Source: Streptomyces sp. CB02980 (GTDB taxonomy: Bacteria > Actinomycetota > Actinomycetes > Streptomycetales > Streptomycetaceae). Taken from it: a stretch of 64,000 nt of DNA. The notes beneath the pieces were generated by a model. It saw only the letters and a list, made by a program, of their open reading frames with translations, was not told the origin of the DNA and did not search any database. A program made the position numbers and the translations under genes. Each line of letters opens with the position of its first letter. Position 1 is the stretch's first letter. Where the stretch lies: the NCBI RefSeq assembly GCF_014451325.2, contig NZ_JACSCH020000007.1:68965-132964 (forward strand), written 5' to 3'. Below are positions 27,751 to 40,725 of the stretch, one piece after another.

Positions 27751-28671
27751 ATGAACGTGTCCGTATGGAAGCGCGCGGGGGTCGCCGTGACGGCCGTGGC
27801 CGTCGTCACCGGAGTCGCGGGGTGTCAGGACGGGGACGGGAAGGCCGCGGGCGCGGACAAGGCGCAGACGCAGAGCCTCGGCGACATCACGAAGATCATC
27901 CGGACCGCCTACGAGAAGACCTCGGCCGCCAAGTCCGCGAAGATCCGGATGACGATGGACCTGCCGACCGGTCTCGAAGGCGGCGGCACCGTGGAGATGA
28001 CCGGTGTCCAGGGCTGGGACCCGACCGTCATGGACATCACCGTCAAGGGCTCGATGCTGGGCGCGGCCAACGCCGGCGGCCCCGACACGATGCGCATGAT
28101 CATGCTCGGCAACGTCATGTACATGGACATGGGTGCCGGGCAGGCCGCGCAGATGGACGGCAAGCGCTGGATGAAGCTCGACATGCAGGCCGCCGCTGCG
28201 GCCTCCGGCGACAAGGCCCTGTCGAAGTCGATGACCGGCGGCCTGGAGAACATGAACCAGGACCCGGCCAAGCAGCTGGCCCTGCTCCTCGACTCGCCCA
28301 ACCTCAAGCACCTCGGTGCCGAGAAGGTCGACGGCGCCGAGACCCAGCACTACAAGGGCACGCTGACCCTGGAGCAGATGGTCGCCACCAACAAGTCCCT
28401 GGACGTGCTGTCCGAGAAGGACCGCGCGGACCTGGTCGAGAGCGTCAAGAAGGCCGGCATCACGGCGTACGACACCGAGGTCTGGGTCCGTGAGGACGGC
28501 TACCCGGCCCGGATGGACATCGGCATGAAGTCGGCGCAGGGCACCGTGAAGATGGGGATGCACTTCTCCGACTACGGCGCCGAGGCCGCCGTCCAGGCCC
28601 CGCCCGCCAAGGACACCGTCGACCTCTTCGAGATGCTGAAGGGCCTCGGCGCAGGGGGCGGACAGGTCTGA
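27751..28671 (+). CDS. Putative secreted lipoprotein (LppX/LprAFG-like)
   Basis: This 306-residue protein has a basic N-terminus, a hydrophobic stretch and a lipobox VAGC with Cys25, so it should be lipid-anchored outside the membrane. The mature part contains an AYEKTSAAKSAKIRMTM strand, many Met-rich strands near residues 110-145, and a C-terminal WVREDGYPARMDI element. Alternating strands suggest the LolA/LppX-like fold that binds lipids, by weak resemblance only. It sits between rplA and rplJ with its own terminator-bounded unit. ATG follows GGGGTGGGGGAAC. Confidence 0.75.
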   Translation: MNVSVWKRAGVAVTAVAVVTGVAGCQDGDGKAAGADKAQTQSLGDITKIIRTAYEKTSAAKSAKIRMTMDLPTGLEGGGTVEMTGVQGWDPTVMDITVKGSMLGAANAGGPDTMRMIMLGNVMYMDMGAGQAAQMDGKRWMKLDMQAAAAASGDKALSKSMTGGLENMNQDPAKQLALLLDSPNLKHLGAEKVDGAETQHYKGTLTLEQMVATNKSLDVLSEKDRADLVESVKKAGITAYDTEVWVREDGYPARMDIGMKSAQGTVKMGMHFSDYGAEAAVQAPPAKDTVDLFEMLKGLGAGGGQV

Positions 28672-28707
28672 TTTGCCCCCGGGCGTCTCGGTCGCGTACT
28701 CTTCCGA

Positions 28708-28836
28708 AGAAGCCAAAGACCGCTGGTCGTCACTGTGCCGTCAAGGTGCGGTGGCCGAAGGATTCGCTGCGACGCGAACGACCCGCGCAGGTGATTGTGG
28801 ATGAGTTCCCGGATCCTCGTGATGCGGTTGAGCTGA
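28708..28836 (+). promoter_or_regulatory. L10 leader (autoregulatory 5' UTR of rplJ-rplL)
   Basis: The untranslated stretch carries the GAAGCCAAAGACCGCTGGTCG element followed by several paired segments and a downstream hairpin, upstream of rplJ. This arrangement matches known L10-binding leaders, in which L10(L12)4 binds the mRNA and represses its own synthesis. Exact boundaries are estimated. Confidence 0.75.
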
Positions 28837-28871
28837 GCCCCGAGCGCCTGCGCCCGGGGCGTTTTGTTTTG
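28837..28871 (+). terminator. Terminator-like hairpin in the rplJ leader
   Basis: GCCCCG (28837-28842) pairs with CGGGGC (28855-28860), with an imperfect inner stem, followed by GTTTTGTTTTG. Located 50 bases before the rplJ start, it probably acts as an attenuator within the L10 leader. Confidence 0.75.
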
Positions 28872-28920
28872 TCAGTCCCTTCTGAGCGGTCCTCATCACC
28901 CGGAAGGAGGCCGACGCTCT

Positions 28921-29451
28921 ATGGCAAGGCCCGACAAGGCTGCCGCGGTAGCCGAGCTTGAGGACAAGTTCCGCAGCTCGAACGCCGTCGTGCTGACCTC
29001 GTACACGGGGCTCACCGTGGCGCAGCTGAAGACGCTGCGTCGTTCGCTCGGTGAGAACGCCCAGTACGCCGTGGTGAAGAACACGCTGACCAAGATTGCG
29101 GCCAACCAGGCCGGCATCTCCGCGCTGGACGACCAGCTTGCTGGTTCGACCGCGGCCGCCTTCGTCACCGGTGACCCGGTGGAGTCGGCGAAGGCTCTGC
29201 GTGACTTCGCCAAGGAGAACCCGAACCTCGTCATCAAGGGCGGTGTCCTTGATGGCAAGGCGCTGTCCGCCGACGAGTTCAAGAAGCTCGCGGACCTCGA
29301 GTCCCGCGAGGTTCTGCTCAGCAAGCTGGCCGGCGCGTTCAAGGGCAAGCAGTCCCAGACTGCCTCGCTCCTGCAGGCGCTGCCGTCGAAGTTCGTCCGC
29401 ACCGCGGAGGCGCTTCGCGTCAAGCTCGCCGAGCAGGGCGGTGCCGAGTAA
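28921..29451 (+). CDS. rplJ: 50S ribosomal protein L10
   Basis: This 176-residue stalk-base protein has [20 protein letters not shown] at the N-terminus, [15 protein letters not shown] in the rRNA-binding domain and a C-terminal helix that binds L7/L12 dimers. The ATG at 28921 is preceded by GGAAGGAGG. A frame extension upstream lies in the leader and is rejected. It is followed by rplL after 109 bases. Confidence 0.97.
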   Translation: MARPDKAAAVAELEDKFRSSNAVVLTSYTGLTVAQLKTLRRSLGENAQYAVVKNTLTKIAANQAGISALDDQLAGSTAAAFVTGDPVESAKALRDFAKENPNLVIKGGVLDGKALSADEFKKLADLESREVLLSKLAGAFKGKQSQTASLLQALPSKFVRTAEALRVKLAEQGGAE

Positions 29452-29560
29452 TTCGGCTCGCGTCATGATCTGTGCCGCCTAGGCGCAGGTCGTAGCGGGC
29501 CGTAACGCCCGCCTCTCTATACATCCGGCACCTGCCGAATTAGTGGAAGGATCGCCCATC

Positions 29561-29944
29561 ATGGCGAAGCTCTCTCAGGACGACCTCCTCGCCCAGTTCG
29601 AGGAGATGACCCTCATCGAGCTCTCCGAGTTCGTGAAGGCCTTCGAGGAGAAGTTCGACGTCACCGCCGCCGCGGCCGTCGCCGTTGCCGGCCCCGCCGC
29701 GGGTGGCGCTGCCGCCGAGCCCGAGGCCGAGCAGGACGAGTTCGACGTCATCCTCGAGGGTGCCGGCGACAAGAAGATCCAGGTCATCAAGGTCGTGCGT
29801 GAGCTCACCTCCCTGGGCCTCAAGGAGGCCAAGGACCTCGTCGACGGCACCCCGAAGCCGGTCCTCGAGAAGGTCGCGAAGGAGGCCGCCGAGAAGGCTG
29901 CCGAGTCCCTCAAGGCCGCCGGCGCCTCCGTCACGGTCAAGTAA
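29561..29944 (+). CDS. rplL: 50S ribosomal protein L7/L12
   Basis: This 127-residue protein has an N-terminal dimerisation part ([20 protein letters not shown]), an Ala-rich hinge near residues 38-52 and the C-terminal factor-binding domain with [25 protein letters not shown]. The ATG at 29561 gives the normal length, and GGAAGGATCGCCC upstream supplies the ribosome binding site. It forms the multimeric stalk on L10. Confidence 0.98.
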   Translation: MAKLSQDDLLAQFEEMTLIELSEFVKAFEEKFDVTAAAAVAVAGPAAGGAAAEPEAEQDEFDVILEGAGDKKIQVIKVVRELTSLGLKEAKDLVDGTPKPVLEKVAKEAAEKAAESLKAAGASVTVK

Positions 29945-29997
29945 GACCGTTTCGAGTCGCTGAAGCTGACTCCTGCCCCCGTGTAACGCGGAGGCAT

Positions 29998-30033
29998 CGA
30001 AAGGCGATCACCCTTCTGGGTGGTCGCCTTTCG
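29998..30033 (+). terminator. Partial terminator between rplL and rpoB
   Basis: A 16-base-pair stem (29998-30013 and 30018-30033, TTCT loop, one G-T) is followed only by GCGTTCC. The weak U tract suggests attenuation, as known between L12 and rpoB in other bacteria. Confidence 0.72.
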
Positions 30034-30493
30034 GCGTTCCCCGGGAAGGGCGTGGCGACGGGCCCGAGGGCCGCCGGCAGCGGAGTATGGTGATCTTCGC
30101 CGTGCGCCCCGCAGACCGGGGGGCCTTGACGAACCGCACGCAGCGCGCAATTCTCAGGACGCGTCGTCACAACGATCCGTTTCCGAGGCATGGATCGACG
30201 ACTGAACGGGCAGTATCGAGGTGCGCCGCACGGCGCGAGGTACCGCGGAGTTGAGAGCAACGAGGGTCGCGAATTATTCGCCCTGGACATCAGTGAGCCG
30301 AGTGGCTACACTGACCCTTTGCGCTGCCTGTTAGCTGCCCCCTGCCCGTCACCAGGGGCATACCTTCGCATCCGCTTCGTGGACCGACCCCGTCTGAACT
30401 GGCCTTTTGGCCGTATCAGGAAAAGTCTGCCGTGAAGCGATGCAGGGGACCGGTACGCGCGTAGTGAGTCCGAGCCCTCGGAAGGACCCCCTC
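30034..30493 (+). promoter_or_regulatory. rpoB: rpoB upstream region with a candidate promoter at 30284-30312
   Basis: This 460-base stretch has no convincing gene. Its best signal is TGGACA (30284-30289), a 17-base spacer and TACACT (30307-30312), a good match to an HrdB-type promoter. That would give an rpoBC leader of about 170-180 bases. The TTG start of rpoB at 30494 follows GGAAGGACCCCCTC. Confidence 0.65.
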
Positions 30494-33400
30494 TTGGCCG
30501 CCTCGCGCAACGCCTCGACCAATACGAACAACGGCGCAAGCACCGCCCCGCTGCGCATCTCTTTTGCAAAGATCAGGGAGCCCCTCGAGGTTCCGAACCT
30601 CCTCGCGCTGCAGACCGAGAGCTTTGACTGGCTGCTCGGCAACGCCGCCTGGAAGGCTCGCGTCGAGGCTGCCCTTGAGTCGGGACAGGACGTCCCCAGG
30701 AAGTCCGGCCTGGAAGAGATCTTCGAGGAGATCTCGCCGATCGAGGACTTCTCCGGGTCGATGTCGCTGACCTTCCGCGACCACCGCTTCGAGCCGCCGA
30801 AGAACTCGATCGACGAGTGCAAGGACCGTGACTTCACGTACGGCGCCCCGCTCTTCGTCACCGCCGAGTTCACCAACAACGAGACCGGCGAGATCAAGTC
30901 CCAGACGGTCTTCATGGGCGACTTCCCGCTCATGACGAACAAGGGCACCTTCGTCATCAACGGCACCGAGCGTGTCGTGGTGTCGCAGCTGGTCCGTTCG
31001 CCGGGTGTCTACTTCGACTCCTCCATCGACAAGACGTCCGACAAGGACATCTTCTCGGCCAAGATCATCCCGTCCCGGGGTGCCTGGCTGGAGATGGAGA
31101 TCGACAAGCGCGACCTGGTCGGTGTCCGCATCGACCGCAAGCGCAAGCAGTCCGTCACCGTCCTCCTCAAGGCTCTCGGCTGGACCACCGAGCAGATCCT
31201 GCAGGAGTTCGGCGAGTACGAGTCCATGCGCGCCACCCTGGAGAAGGACCACACCCAGGGCCAGGACGACGCGCTGCTCGACATCTACCGCAAGCTGCGT
31301 CCGGGCGAGCCGCCGACCCGTGAGGCCGCTCAGACGCTGCTCGAGAACCTCTACTTCAACCCGAAGCGCTACGACCTCGCCAAGGTCGGCCGCTACAAGG
31401 TGAACAAGAAGCTCGGCGCCGACGAGCCGCTGGACGCCGGCGTGCTCACCACCGACGACGTCATCGCCACGATCAAGTACCTGGTCAAGCTCCACGCGGG
31501 CGAGACCGAGACGATCGGCGAGAACGGCAACGAGATCGTCGTCGAGACCGACGACATCGACCACTTCGGCAACCGTCGTCTGCGCAACGTCGGCGAGCTC
31601 ATCCAGAACCAGGTCCGCACGGGTCTGGCTCGTATGGAGCGCGTCGTGCGTGAGCGCATGACCACCCAGGACGTCGAGGCGATCACGCCGCAGACCCTGA
31701 TCAACATCCGGCCGGTCGTCGCCTCCATCAAGGAGTTCTTCGGCACCAGCCAGCTGTCCCAGTTCATGGACCAGAACAACCCGCTGTCGGGTCTGACGCA
31801 CAAGCGTCGTCTCTCGGCGCTGGGCCCTGGTGGTCTGTCCCGTGAGCGGGCCGGCTTCGAGGTCCGAGACGTGCACCCGTCCCACTACGGACGCATGTGC
31901 CCGATCGAGACCCCCGAAGGCCCGAACATCGGTCTGATCGGTTCGCTCGCCTCGTACGGCCGCGTCAACGCGTTCGGCTTCATCGAGACGCCGTACCGCA
32001 AGGTCATCGACGGTACGGTCACCGACGATGTCGACTACGTCACCGCCGACGAGGAGGACCGCTTCGTCATCGCGCAGGCCAACGCCGCGCTCGACGACGA
32101 ACTGCGGCTCACCGAGAACCGCGTCCTGGTTCGCAAGCGTGGTGGCGAGGTCGACTACGTCGAGCCGTCGGACGTGGACTACATGGACGTCTCGCCGCGC
32201 CAGATGGTGTCGGTCGCGACCGCCATGATCCCGTTCCTCGAGCACGACGACGCCAACCGTGCCCTCATGGGCGCGAACATGATGCGTCAGGCGGTGCCGC
32301 TGATCAAGTCGGAGGCCCCGCTCGTCGGCACCGGCATGGAGTACCGCTGCGCCACCGACGCCGGTGACGTGCTCAAGGCCGAGAAGGACGGTGTCGTCCA
32401 GGAGCTCTCCGCGGACTACGTCACCGTCGCCAACGACGACGGCACGTACATCACGTACCGCCTGCACAAGTTCTCGCGCTCGAACCAGGGCACCTCGGTC
32501 AACCAGAAGGTCGTCGTCGACGAGGGCGACCGCGTGATCGAGGGCCAGGTCCTCGCCGACGGTCCCGCCACCGAAGACGGCGAGATGGCGCTCGGCAAGA
32601 ACCTGCTGGTCGCGTTCATGCCGTGGGAGGGTCACAACTACGAGGACGCGATCATCCTGTCGCAGCGCCTCGTGCAGGACGACGTCCTCTCCTCGATCCA
32701 CATCGAGGAGCACGAGGTCGACGCCCGTGACACCAAGCTCGGCCCGGAGGAGATCACCCGGGACATCCCGAACGTCTCCGAGGAGGTCCTCGCGGACCTC
32801 GACGAGCGCGGCATCATCCGTATCGGTGCCGAGGTCGTCGCCGGCGACATCCTCGTCGGCAAGGTCACGCCCAAGGGCGAGACCGAGCTGACCCCGGAGG
32901 AGCGCCTGCTCCGCGCGATCTTCGGTGAGAAGGCCCGTGAGGTCCGTGACACCTCGCTGAAGGTGCCGCACGGCGAGATCGGCAAGATCATCGGCGTTCG
33001 CGTCTTCGACCGCGAGGAGGGCGACGAGCTTCCCCCGGGCGTGAACCAGCTGGTCCGCGTCTACGTCGCCCAGAAGCGCAAGATCACCGATGGTGACAAG
33101 CTCGCCGGCCGTCACGGCAACAAGGGCGTCATCTCGAAGATCCTGCCGATCGAGGACATGCCGTTCCTGGAGGACGGCACCCCGGTCGACATCATCCTCA
33201 ACCCGCTGGGTGTCCCGTCCCGAATGAACCCGGGACAGGTCCTGGAGATCCACCTCGGCTGGCTCGCCAGCCGCGGCTGGGACGTCTCCGGTCTCGCGGA
33301 CGAGTGGGCGCAGCGCCTCCAGGTGATCGGCGCCGACAAGGTCGCCCCCGGCACCAACGTCGCCACCCCGGTCTTCGACGGTGCGCGTGAGGACGAGCTC

Positions 33401-33976
33401 GCGGGTCTGCTGAACCACACCATCCCGAACCGCGACGGCGAGCGCATGGTGCTCCCGACCGGTAAGGCGAGGCTGTTCGACGGCCGCTCCGGCGAGCCGT
33501 TCCCGGAGCCGGTCTCGGTCGGCTACATGTACATCCTCAAGCTGCACCACCTGGTCGACGACAAGCTCCACGCGCGTTCGACCGGACCGTACTCGATGAT
33601 CACCCAGCAGCCGCTGGGTGGTAAGGCCCAGTTCGGTGGCCAGCGCTTCGGTGAGATGGAGGTGTGGGCGCTGGAGGCGTACGGCGCCGCTTACGCCCTC
33701 CAGGAGCTGCTGACGATCAAGTCCGACGACGTGACCGGCCGCGTGAAGGTCTACGAGGCCATCGTCAAGGGCGAGAACATCCCTGAGCCCGGCATCCCCG
33801 AGTCCTTCAAGGTGCTCATCAAGGAGATGCAGTCCCTGTGCCTCAACGTGGAGGTGCTGTCCTCGGACGGCATGTCCATCGAGATGCGCGACACCGACGA
33901 GGACGTCTTCCGCGCAGCGGAGGAGCTCGGCATCGACCTGTCCCGGCGCGAGCCGAGCAGCGTCGAAGAGGTCTGA
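30494..33976 (+). CDS. rpoB: DNA-directed RNA polymerase subunit beta
   Basis: This is the catalytic beta subunit, 1160 residues from a TTG start that yields [22 protein letters not shown], the usual streptomycete N-terminus. GTG/ATG options further upstream lie in the leader. The rifampicin pocket reads [16 protein letters not shown]...[13 protein letters not shown], so Asp, His and Ser at the classic resistance positions are wild type. [24 protein letters not shown] near the C-terminus is intact. The gene forms an operon with rpoC 107 bases downstream. Confidence 0.98.
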   Translation: MAASRNASTNTNNGASTAPLRISFAKIREPLEVPNLLALQTESFDWLLGNAAWKARVEAALESGQDVPRKSGLEEIFEEISPIEDFSGSMSLTFRDHRFEPPKNSIDECKDRDFTYGAPLFVTAEFTNNETGEIKSQTVFMGDFPLMTNKGTFVINGTERVVVSQLVRSPGVYFDSSIDKTSDKDIFSAKIIPSRGAWLEMEIDKRDLVGVRIDRKRKQSVTVLLKALGWTTEQILQEFGEYESMRATLEKDHTQGQDDALLDIYRKLRPGEPPTREAAQTLLENLYFNPKRYDLAKVGRYKVNKKLGADEPLDAGVLTTDDVIATIKYLVKLHAGETETIGENGNEIVVETDDIDHFGNRRLRNVGELIQNQVRTGLARMERVVRERMTTQDVEAITPQTLINIRPVVASIKEFFGTSQLSQFMDQNNPLSGLTHKRRLSALGPGGLSRERAGFEVRDVHPSHYGRMCPIETPEGPNIGLIGSLASYGRVNAFGFIETPYRKVIDGTVTDDVDYVTADEEDRFVIAQANAALDDELRLTENRVLVRKRGGEVDYVEPSDVDYMDVSPRQMVSVATAMIPFLEHDDANRALMGANMMRQAVPLIKSEAPLVGTGMEYRCATDAGDVLKAEKDGVVQELSADYVTVANDDGTYITYRLHKFSRSNQGTSVNQKVVVDEGDRVIEGQVLADGPATEDGEMALGKNLLVAFMPWEGHNYEDAIILSQRLVQDDVLSSIHIEEHEVDARDTKLGPEEITRDIPNVSEEVLADLDERGIIRIGAEVVAGDILVGKVTPKGETELTPEERLLRAIFGEKAREVRDTSLKVPHGEIGKIIGVRVFDREEGDELPPGVNQLVRVYVAQKRKITDGDKLAGRHGNKGVISKILPIEDMPFLEDGTPVDIILNPLGVPSRMNPGQVLEIHLGWLASRGWDVSGLADEWAQRLQVIGADKVAPGTNVATPVFDGAREDELAGLLNHTIPNRDGERMVLPTGKARLFDGRSGEPFPEPVSVGYMYILKLHHLVDDKLHARSTGPYSMITQQPLGGKAQFGGQRFGEMEVWALEAYGAAYALQELLTIKSDDVTGRVKVYEAIVKGENIPEPGIPESFKVLIKEMQSLCLNVEVLSSDGMSIEMRDTDEDVFRAAEELGIDLSRREPSSVEEV

Positions 33977-34083
33977 CGGGAGTTCGGTCGGGGACTCGGC
34001 GTTTCACCGCTGAGTTCCCGGCCGGCCCCAGGACCCCCGTATCAGACCCCAAGCCTTACAACCCTGAGAGGGATTGACGCATA

Positions 34084-37983
<3,900 letters not shown>

Positions 37984-37996
37984 GCGAGTCGCTTGA

Positions 37997-38035
37997 CCGA
38001 AGGGCGGTCACCCCGATGGGGTGGCCGCCCTTCGG
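37997..38035. terminator. Bidirectional terminator between rpoC and the tail module
   Basis: An 18-base-pair stem (37997-38014 and 38018-38035, GAT loop, one G-T) lies 14 bases after rpoC and 37 bases after the end of the converging minus-strand module. It can end both transcripts. On the plus strand it is followed by CGTTCGTTTC. Confidence 0.85.
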
Positions 38036-38071
38036 CGTTCGTTTCACCGGTGGTTCGTCCCGCACGAGGGG

Positions 38072-38335
38072 TCAGCGTGCCGCCAGCTCCCAGACGGCGA
38101 CGAGCACACCGGCGCTCGCGGCCAGCGCGGCGATGCTGGTCAGCGGCCAGCGGGCGCGTTCCAGGTCGTCGAGGCGGGCCTCGTGGTCGGCGAGCTGCCG
38201 GTCGGTCTGGTCGCTGCGCTGCACGAGCAGGGCGAGCGAGCCGTCGACCCGGGCGAAGCCGGCCTCCAGGGTGCCGCGGAGCCGTTCCAGTTCGAGGGCG
38301 ACGGCGACGGGGTCGTTCGGGTCAGGATCGGTCAT
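38072..38335 (-). CDS. Small coiled-coil protein with one C-terminal membrane helix (lysis module)
   Basis: This 87-residue protein has a long charged helix with heptad-like spacing (LERLRGTLEAGFARVDGSLALLVQRSD...LADHEARLDDLERARW), followed by a single hydrophobic segment (SIAALAASAGVLVAVWELAA). It overlaps the holin gene by 14 bases and is the last gene of the module. Comparable small coiled-coil/TM proteins next to holins act as holin partners, antiholins or spanin-like proteins in phages. Which applies here is unknown. ATG 38335 was chosen. ATG/GTG 38341 is possible. Confidence 0.65.
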   Translation of the reverse strand: MTDPDPNDPVAVALELERLRGTLEAGFARVDGSLALLVQRSDQTDRQLADHEARLDDLERARWPLTSIAALAASAGVLVAVWELAAR

Positions 38336-38588
38336 CGGCACCGCCTTCGGCCGGGGTGCTGATCGGGCCGCGGGTACCGCTGTCGGTGCGGAGCCAGGCC
38401 GGGAGCAGGTTCTGCACCAGGTCCAGGGCCATCACCCGGGCCAGTCCGCCGGCGACGGCGAGCGCGCCGGCGACCCAGGGGAGGGTCGCGGGGACGCCGG
38501 AGGCGTCGACGATCGCGGGGAGCACGACGGCGATGCCGACGGCGGTCTGGAGGACGGTACGGGCCGTGCGCTGGGCGGCATCGGACAT
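38322..38588 (-). CDS. Holin
   Basis: This 88-residue protein has two hydrophobic segments (TVLQTAVGIAVVLPAIV and LPWVAGALAVAGGLARVMALDL) joined by a short loop and ending in a hydrophilic tail, the usual shape of an actinophage holin. It follows the amidase gene by 25 bases. Holins permeabilise the inner membrane so that the endolysin can reach peptidoglycan. Its presence indicates release of the particle by cell lysis. ATG is preceded by AGAGGAGACCCCCG. Confidence 0.8.
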   Translation of the reverse strand: MSDAAQRTARTVLQTAVGIAVVLPAIVDASGVPATLPWVAGALAVAGGLARVMALDLVQNLLPAWLRTDSGTRGPISTPAEGGADDRS

Positions 38589-38613
38589 CGGGGGTCTCCT
38601 CTGGGTGGGGTGG

Positions 38614-39525
38614 TTACTTCGTGTACGGGACCTTCAGCGCGCTCCAGGACGCGGCGCCGGGTATGCCGTCGGCGTCGGAGCCGCGGAAGCCGAGCTTGCG
38701 CTGCCACTTCGCGTAGCTGAGCCGGTCGGCCTCGCTCCAGCGGGGGCCGGGGCCGACGGTGTACGCGGCGCAGCCCTCGGCGACGAGACGGCGGCCCATG
38801 GCCGTGATGACCGGGGAGCTCGTCTCCTTGCGGAAGAACGAGGTGCCAGGGAACGGCTGGAGGCGGGGGGCGGCCGGCTTTCCGCTGCCGGGGGTGGGCT
38901 TGGCGGCGGCCTTGGCGAGCCGGGTCTGGACGCGCTGCCGGAGGGTCGGCATGCCGAAGCCCTTGGGGTCGCTCTTCCAGTCGGACCACTCCAGGTGGCC
39001 GATGACGGACTTGGCGCCCCAGCCGTGGGCCCGGCAGAGGGCGGCGGAGACCCGTTCGATCGCGTCGAGCTGGGCGGTCGGCCAGGGGTCGGTGCCGTTG
39101 CCGAGGTTGATGCACTCGAAGCCGTAGAAGCGGGAGTTGCCGTCGACGGCGCCGTCGCTGCCCTGGTGTTCGCGCGGGGCCGGCGGCCGGTCCGCGTACG
39201 TCTCGGTGATCACGGCCTGGAGGACGGACGGGTCGCCGCCGCCGGCGTGGTTGGCGCGTCCGTTGGCGACGAGGTGGACGGTGCCGTCCTTGGCGATGAC
39301 GCCGTGGCAGAGCGGGCCGGGCAGGCCCTCGTAGCCGTTGAAGCACATCTCGACGGTGGAGCGGGTGCCGGAGCTGACGGTGTGGTGGATCATCACGCCG
39401 GTGACCGGGCCCCAGGCGCCGGTGTGGTTGCGGTTGTGGGAGCGCCAGCCGGGGTGCTCGACGACGGTGACGCCTTCGGCGCGGAGTGCGGCGAGGAGCC
39501 GGTCCGCAGGGAGGGGAGTGGCCAT
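38614..39525 (-). CDS. Endolysin: N-acetylmuramoyl-L-alanine amidase (Amidase_2) with a C-terminal peptidoglycan-binding-like region
   Basis: This 303-residue enzyme cleaves the bond between muramic acid and the stem peptide. The amidase domain (about residues 20-195) contains MIHHTVSS (zinc His near 47-48), FECIN (Glu138), GHLEWSD (His177) and WKSDPKG (Asp186). Residues 235-303 carry a WSEADRLSYAKWQRKLGFRGSDADG motif resembling peptidoglycan-binding repeats. There is no signal peptide, consistent with holin-dependent release. ATG 39525 sits eight bases after GGAGG. Confidence 0.9.
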   Translation of the reverse strand: MATPLPADRLLAALRAEGVTVVEHPGWRSHNRNHTGAWGPVTGVMIHHTVSSGTRSTVEMCFNGYEGLPGPLCHGVIAKDGTVHLVANGRANHAGGGDPSVLQAVITETYADRPPAPREHQGSDGAVDGNSRFYGFECINLGNGTDPWPTAQLDAIERVSAALCRAHGWGAKSVIGHLEWSDWKSDPKGFGMPTLRQRVQTRLAKAAAKPTPGSGKPAAPRLQPFPGTSFFRKETSSPVITAMGRRLVAEGCAAYTVGPGPRWSEADRLSYAKWQRKLGFRGSDADGIPGAASWSALKVPYTK

Positions 39526-39698
39526 CTGGTGTCCTCCGGACATGAAAAAGGCCCGCGCGGAGGGCGGGCGGGCGTACGGGTGAGGCGGGGAGGCGGGTGA
39601 GGCGGGGGAGGGGCTCCCCGGGTGCCGGGGCCTGCGAGGGGCGGGTGCGGGCTCCGGTGCCGGCTCGGCTACGGGGCGGGTGCGGGCTCCGGTGTCGG

Positions 39699-40100
39699 CT
39701 ACGGGGCGGGCGCGGGCTCCGGCTCGGGTTCCGGTTCCGGCTGTGGGGCCCAGGTGTCGCAGAGCGAGGCGTAGGCCGCCCGGCGGGCCTCGAAGTCGGC
39801 GAGCGCGGCGGTGACGGCCCGCTGCGCGGCGGTCGGGTCGGGCGCGGCGGGGACGCCGTCCTTCGCCTCGATGACGGCCAGGCCGAAACCGCGCAGGGTG
39901 GCGTCACCCGTGCCGGTCCTGGCGAACTCCGCGCTGACGTGCACCGACGGGTACTGGCCCGTGATCGGGTCCCGCTCCAGGGTGTGGCCCAGACCGTTGT
40001 CGTAGACGCGTACGGAGAGGGTGTGGCCGTTCTCGGTGACGGAGGCGCGGCCGGCGTAGTCGATGGCCACGCCCCAGGGCTGGGTGGGGTCGATGTTCAT
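39699..40100 (-). CDS. Small tail-module protein with a Pro-Glu tail, unknown function
   Basis: This 133-residue protein begins MNIDPTQPWGVAIDYAGRASVTENG and contains VSAEFARTGTGDATLRGFGL and a helical AAQRAVTAALADFEARRAAYASL segment, ending in an alternating Glu-Pro/Ala-Pro tail. No known family is recognised. Its place between the tail fibre region and the endolysin suggests a tail accessory or adhesin piece. Downstream at 39666-39725 the non-coding DNA carries two copies of a 30-base GC-rich repeat. Confidence 0.6.
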   Translation of the reverse strand: MNIDPTQPWGVAIDYAGRASVTENGHTLSVRVYDNGLGHTLERDPITGQYPSVHVSAEFARTGTGDATLRGFGLAVIEAKDGVPAAPDPTAAQRAVTAALADFEARRAAYASLCDTWAPQPEPEPEPEPAPAP

Positions 40101-40143
40101 GGTGTGCTCCTCGGCGGCCCGGTCGGCCGCGATGGGCGGACGG

Positions 40144-40725
40144 TCAGGACTGGGTGCCGTACATGCTGACGGGCTGGGCGTACACCGTGCCGCTCGCGCT
40201 GGTGACCACGGCGTGGATCTCGACGGTCATCACCTTGCCGAACTTGGTCGCCAGGTCGACCGGGAGTAGACCGGTGTGGTCGAAGGTCTGCCCGGCGGCG
40301 ACGGTCGGGCCGAACTGCTGGCCGTCGACCATGACCTTCACCTGACCGGTCGCGCCGCTGGAGACCTTCGTGTACATCGCCAGCCGCATCTTGGGCTGCC
40401 AGACGGGATTGAAGGACTGGGCGATGGGGGTGAAGGCGGTGCTCGTCGTGGACGGCCACTTCGCTTCCTTCAGGTGGTCCACCGGCGGCATCAGCTGCAG
40501 CCACGGCCTGGCGAGGCCACCGGTGGCGATGTCGTCCGCGAAGATCTCGTGGTTGTAGCCGTCGAAGACCCGGAGGACCGGCTTGTTCGTGGCGGGGGAG
40601 GAGGCGGTCGGGACGGGCCGGATCTCGTTGAGGGGCGGCCGGGTGTTGACCGCGGTGGACAGCGCCTGGATCCGGCGCTCCATCTGGATCAGCCGGTCGA
40701 TGATGTCCTCGGGCAGCAGGGCCAT
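40144..40725 (-). CDS. Putative minor tail protein with N-terminal coiled coil
   Basis: This 193-residue protein has a short coiled-coil N-terminus (DIIDRLIQMERRIQALSTAVNTR), then VLRVFDGYNHEIFADDIATGG and a beta-rich C-terminal half (residues 100-193) likely to form a sandwich. Similar proteins occur near the tail tip of actinophages and may trimerise through the coiled coil. ATG 40725 shares a base with the stop of the upstream hub gene, so the two are coupled. Confidence 0.65.
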   Translation of the reverse strand: MALLPEDIIDRLIQMERRIQALSTAVNTRPPLNEIRPVPTASSPATNKPVLRVFDGYNHEIFADDIATGGLARPWLQLMPPVDHLKEAKWPSTTSTAFTPIAQSFNPVWQPKMRLAMYTKVSSGATGQVKVMVDGQQFGPTVAAGQTFDHTGLLPVDLATKFGKVMTVEIHAVVTSASGTVYAQPVSMYGTQS

